From assembly GCF_001650495.1 (NCBI RefSeq), contig NZ_LWCS01000043.1, forward strand, positions 1 to 64,000: DNA of 64,000 nt, written 5' to 3'. Shown piece after piece: positions 60,051 through 64,000 of the stretch; positions within the stretch are counted from its first letter, which is position 1, and each line of letters starts with the position of its first letter. Origin of the DNA: Mycolicibacterium iranicum. Lineage in GTDB: Bacteria > Actinomycetota > Actinomycetes > Mycobacteriales > Mycobacteriaceae. The notes under the pieces were generated by a model. That model was not told where the DNA came from and searched no databases. It worked only from the letters and a program-made list of their open reading frames with translations. A program made the position numbers and the translations under genes.

Positions 60051-61916
60051 CTATTCGACGGTGACCGACTTCGCCAAGTTGCGCGGCTTGTCGACGTCGT
60101 AGCCGCGAGCCTGGGCCACTCCCGCCGAGAACAGCTGCATCGGGATGGTCGACAGCAGTGGCTGGAAAAGCGTTGGCACTGCCGGGATCTCGATCAGATG
60201 GTCGGCGTAGGGCCGCACGGTCTCGTCACCCTCTTCGGCGATGACGATCGTGACCGCGCCGCGCGCTTGAATCTCCCGGATGTTCGACAGCAGCTTCGAA
60301 TGAAGCGTGGCCGAGTTTTTCGGCGACGGCATCACCACGATCACCGGTAGGTCGTCCTCGATCAGCGCGATCGGACCATGCTTGAGTTCCCCCGCAGCGA
60401 AGCCCTCGGCGTGCATGTACGCCAGTTCCTTGAGTTTGAGGGCACCTTCGAGTGCCACCGGATAGCCGACGTGGCGGCCGAGGAACAGCACCGTCTGCGA
60501 CGTCGCGAACTGCTTGGCCAGTTGCACGACCGGTTCGGAGGTTGCCAGCACACGCGAGATCAGATCCGGCATGGCTTCCAGATCGTGGTACTCGCGGGCG
60601 ACCTCGTCGGGGTACTTGGTGCCGCGTGCCTGTGCAAGGGCAAGGCCGACAAGATAATTGGCCGCCACCTGAGCCAGAAACGTCTTGGTCGACGCGACGC
60701 CGATCTCCGGTCCGGCGCGGGTGTACAGCACCGCATCGCATTCGCGCGGAATCTGGCTGCCGTTGGTGTTGCAGATGGCCAGCACCTTGGCCTTCTGCTC
60801 CTTGGCGTGCCGCACCGCCTCGAGCGTGTCGGCAGTCTCTCCCGACTGCGAGATCGCGACAACGAGCGTGTGGCTGTCCAGAACCGGGTCCCGATAACGG
60901 AATTCGCTCGCAAGCTCGACCTCGACGGGCAGCCGGGTCCAGTGCTCGATCGCGTACTTGGCCAGCAGCCCGGAATGGTAGGCCGTCCCGCACGCGACGA
61001 CGAAGACCTTGTCGATGTCACGCAGCTCCTGATCGGAGAGCCGCTGCTCGTCGAGCACGATGCGCTTACCGTCGAAATGGCCCAGCAGCGTGTCGGATAC
61101 GGCTGCGGGTTGCTCGGCGATCTCTTTGAGCATGAAGTACTCGTAGCCGCCCTTTTCGGCGGCCGACAAATCCCAGTCAATGTGGAACGGGCGGTAGTCA
61201 CCGGTGTCGTCACCGTGGAAGTCCGTGACGCGGTAGCCGTTTGCGGTGACTACCACGGCCTGGTTCTGACCCAGCTCGACGGCTTCGCGGGTGTGCTCGA
61301 TGAAGGCGGCGACGTCGGAGCCGACGAACATCTCTCCGTCACCGACACCGAGCACCAGCGGGGTGGACCGGCGCGCGGCCACGATTGTGCCGGGATCGTC
61401 GGCATGGGCGAAGACGAGCGTGAAGTGCCCTTCGAGACGAGGCAGCACGGCGAACACCGACGCGGGGAAATCACCCGCGGTGTCACCGTCGGCATACGCG
61501 CGGGCGACCATGTGCACGGCGACCTCGGTGTCGGTGTCGCTGGCGAACTCGACGCCGGTCGCTTCCAGCTCGGCGCGCAGTACCGCGAAGTTCTCGATGA
61601 TGCCGTTGTGGACGACGGCGACCTTGCCCGACGCGTCACGGTGCGGGTGGGCATTGCGGTCGGTGGGCCTGCCGTGGGTCGCCCAGCGGGTGTGCCCCAG
61701 GCCGGTCGCGCCTGCGGGGCTCTCCGCACCCGCCTCGGCGAGCGCCGCCTCCAGATTGGCCAGCCTGCCTGCCTTGCGGCGGACCGTCAGCCCACCGTGT
61801 CCGTCGAGCAGCGCAACGCCGGATGAGTCGTAACCCCGGTACTCCATGCGGCGAAGCGCGTCGACGACGATGTCGCAGGCAGGACGCTGCCCGACATAGC
61901 CGACGATTCCACACAT
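60051..61916 (-). CDS. glmS: Glutamine-fructose-6-phosphate aminotransferase
   Basis: A 621-residue GlmS. The N-terminal glutaminase starts MCGIVGYVGQRPAC, so the nucleophile Cys is residue 2 after the initiator Met; this is why ATG 61916 is preferred to the ATG at 61922. Two SIS sugar-isomerase domains follow, with SQSGETADTLEAVRHAKE and the C-terminal YDVDKPRNLAKSVTVE. It makes glucosamine 6-phosphate for peptidoglycan. No glmS ribozyme-like leader is expected in actinobacteria and none is seen. Confidence 0.97.
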   Translation of the reverse strand: MCGIVGYVGQRPACDIVVDALRRMEYRGYDSSGVALLDGHGGLTVRRKAGRLANLEAALAEAGAESPAGATGLGHTRWATHGRPTDRNAHPHRDASGKVAVVHNGIIENFAVLRAELEATGVEFASDTDTEVAVHMVARAYADGDTAGDFPASVFAVLPRLEGHFTLVFAHADDPGTIVAARRSTPLVLGVGDGEMFVGSDVAAFIEHTREAVELGQNQAVVVTANGYRVTDFHGDDTGDYRPFHIDWDLSAAEKGGYEYFMLKEIAEQPAAVSDTLLGHFDGKRIVLDEQRLSDQELRDIDKVFVVACGTAYHSGLLAKYAIEHWTRLPVEVELASEFRYRDPVLDSHTLVVAISQSGETADTLEAVRHAKEQKAKVLAICNTNGSQIPRECDAVLYTRAGPEIGVASTKTFLAQVAANYLVGLALAQARGTKYPDEVAREYHDLEAMPDLISRVLATSEPVVQLAKQFATSQTVLFLGRHVGYPVALEGALKLKELAYMHAEGFAAGELKHGPIALIEDDLPVIVVMPSPKNSATLHSKLLSNIREIQARGAVTIVIAEEGDETVRPYADHLIEIPAVPTLFQPLLSTIPMQLFSAGVAQARGYDVDKPRNLAKSVTVE

Positions 61917-61971
61917 AGCCATCCAGGGTACGGCAGAAGACGCCCTGTACCCGTTGGGCTACGGTCATCAG

Positions 61972-62826
61972 GTGGCCAGCACGAAGAAGCTCTTTGCCGC
62001 GTTGACCCGCCGCGGACCGCACCGAGTTTTGCGCGGTGACCTCGCCTTTGCCGGCCAGCCCGGTGTCGTCTATACGCCCGCCAAAGGCAAGAATCTGCCT
62101 GGCGTTGCGCTCGCTCACGATTGGATCACATCGGCGGATCGGTACCACGGGACGCTGGAACACCTCGCGTCATGGGGCATCGTCGCCGCCGCACCCAACA
62201 CCGAGACCGGCCTCGCGCCCTCGGTTCTCAATTTCGCCTACGACCTGGGCACGACGCTGGACATCATCACCGGGGTCCGCCTCGGCGAGGGCGATATCAG
62301 CGTGCACCCCGGCAAGCTCGCTGTCGTCGGCCACGGGTTCGGCGGCTCGGCGGCGGTGTTCGCGGCGGCGGGCTTACCTCGTGGACCGATGGCCCCGAAA
62401 GCAGTGGTCGCGGCATACCCGACGATCTCCAGCCCGCCCGCCGAGGCTCCTGCGTCCGGGCTCGCGGTGCCCGGCCTGATCCTGTCCGATCCCGGCGACC
62501 CCATGTCGCTGCGGTCCAACGCGGTCGAACTGGCGCGCTCGTGGAAGTCCGCCACGTTGCGCGCGACGTCGGACACGAAGGCGGGCGGCCTGGTCGAGGG
62601 ACGCACGCTGGCCAAAGCCGTCGGGCTGCCCGGCGCCCACCGCGGCACCCAGAAGATCGTTCGCGCCTTGATGACCGGCTACCTGCTGCACCTGCTCACC
62701 GAGGACAAGACCTACCGCGACTTCGCCGATGGCGAGCTCGACTTGCCGAAGGCACCCGTCATGGATCCTTTCGCCGACGATCCGGTGGACCTCGAGAACA
62801 AGGTCGTCGCTCTTTTGAAGCCGTAG
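61972..62826 (+). CDS. Alpha/beta hydrolase (dienelactone hydrolase-like)
   Basis: A 284-residue hydrolase with GVVYTPAKGKNLPGVALAHD, the elbow-like VVGHGFGGSAAVFAAAG, where Gly replaces the Ser of GxSxG (so the nucleophile is missing or elsewhere), and LILSDPGDPMSL with GLPGAHRGTQK near the expected acid and His positions. It may be a non-catalytic member. GTG 61972 is chosen; a TTG at 61954 is in frame. It is divergent from glmS across about 55 bp. Confidence 0.75.
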   Translation: MASTKKLFAALTRRGPHRVLRGDLAFAGQPGVVYTPAKGKNLPGVALAHDWITSADRYHGTLEHLASWGIVAAAPNTETGLAPSVLNFAYDLGTTLDIITGVRLGEGDISVHPGKLAVVGHGFGGSAAVFAAAGLPRGPMAPKAVVAAYPTISSPPAEAPASGLAVPGLILSDPGDPMSLRSNAVELARSWKSATLRATSDTKAGGLVEGRTLAKAVGLPGAHRGTQKIVRALMTGYLLHLLTEDKTYRDFADGELDLPKAPVMDPFADDPVDLENKVVALLKP

Positions 62827-62896
62827 CTCTTCTGAAGCCGTAGCCCTTCTCAACCGGCAGCCCCGGGTGGCTCTGCCGGACAGCGAGACTTCTCAA

Positions 62897-62918
62897 CCAA
62901 CTGGTTGGCCGTGTATAC
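62897..62918 (+). promoter_or_regulatory. Palindrome and -10 element of the LLM gene
   Basis: CCAACTGGTTGG (62897-62908) has 5-bp arms around TG. A TATACC -10-like hexamer (62913-62918) stands 7 nt before ATG 62926, so transcription could start at the ATG. The palindrome would then occupy the region between -30 and -18. Confidence 0.4.
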
Positions 62919-62925
62919 CTGGTTC

Positions 62926-63959
<1,034 letters not shown>

Positions 63960-63963
<4 letters not shown>

Positions 63964-64000
63964 CGGAGCTGACCGAAGACGTCAAAGACTTCCTGTCCCA
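63960..64000 (+). CDS. Start of an unidentified gene (truncated by window end)
   Basis: ATG 63960 overlaps the LLM stop (ATGA), and 13 codons, MTELTEDVKDFLS, are visible before the window ends. Coupling makes it a real gene, but the product cannot be named. Confidence 0.6.

Noticed and set aside
61917..61971. Search for a glmS ribozyme/riboswitch at the glmS start
   Set aside because: The space is only about 55 bp and shared with a divergent gene, with no resemblance to the ribozyme core.

Overview
The window is a high-GC actinobacterial chromosome segment, almost certainly from an environmental, probably fast-growing Mycobacterium/Mycolicibacterium. The backbone follows the gene order I know from M. 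tuberculosis between Rv3394c and about Rv3438: imuB-imuA', guaA, choD, guaB3-guaB2, a DUF5319 protein, rsdA-sigD, an Rv3415c-like protein, whiB3, groEL1-groES, tsaD-rimI-tsaB-tsaE, alr, gadB, nnrD and glmS. An antigen-85-like esterase, F420-type LLM oxidoreductases, WhiB3 and a His-tailed GroEL1 fit this assignment. No rRNA, tRNA, CRISPR array or insertion sequence was seen.

Region 1 (1-7.7 kb) holds the SOS mutasome genes imuA'-imuB behind a near-consensus LexA box, then a five-gene operon of esterase, SDR, ferritin-like diiron protein, Baeyer-Villiger-type monooxygenase and MerR regulator. The operon starts at a promoter overlapping an 18-bp palindrome, and a TenA-like gene follows it. Region 2 (7.7-20.7 kb) is mostly backbone: purine synthesis, choD with a divergent TetR regulator, the sigD/anti-sigma pair and whiB3. 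Region 3 (20.8-28.7 kb) is an acyl-CoA degradation cluster (thiolase, enoyl-CoA hydratase, two acyl-CoA dehydrogenases, TetR) facing an SDR/phosphotransferase pair, plus a DUF4349 lipoprotein.

Region 4 (28.9-33.7 kb) carries a three-gene nitrile hydratase/thiocyanate hydrolase-type operon, a TetR gene and a frameshifted zinc alcohol dehydrogenase. A type I DAHP synthase follows. Its 180-nt leader encodes a 24-residue peptide containing Tyr-Trp-Arg-Phe, followed by a large hairpin, an intrinsic terminator and alternative stems reaching the Shine-Dalgarno sequence. This is a strong candidate for an aromatic-amino-acid attenuator.

Region 5 (33.8-47.4 kb) is the most unusual stretch. It has a membrane hybrid histidine kinase (PAS, HisKA, ATPase, receiver, Hpt), an H-NOX heme sensor with the axial His, Pro and YxSxR residues but no distal Tyr, and a small kinase-like protein lacking ATP-binding boxes. 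A convergent OmpR regulator, two overlapping STAS genes and a four-gene surface-glycan block follow. The glycan block contains two glycosyltransferases, an 828-residue fusion of a Wzx-like flippase with a polysaccharide pyruvyl transferase, and a roughly 1050-residue polytopic protein. A nitric-oxide input to cell-envelope glycan production is a hypothesis drawn from this order.

Region 6 (47.4-64 kb) returns to backbone: two small secreted proteins, a cupin, groEL1-groES with a CIRCE operator and terminator, the tsaD-rimI-tsaB-tsaE-hydrolase-alr run of overlapping genes, gadB, nnrD, a STAS protein, a decayed hydrolase remnant, glmS, a hydrolase and an LLM oxidoreductase. The last 41 bases begin another gene.
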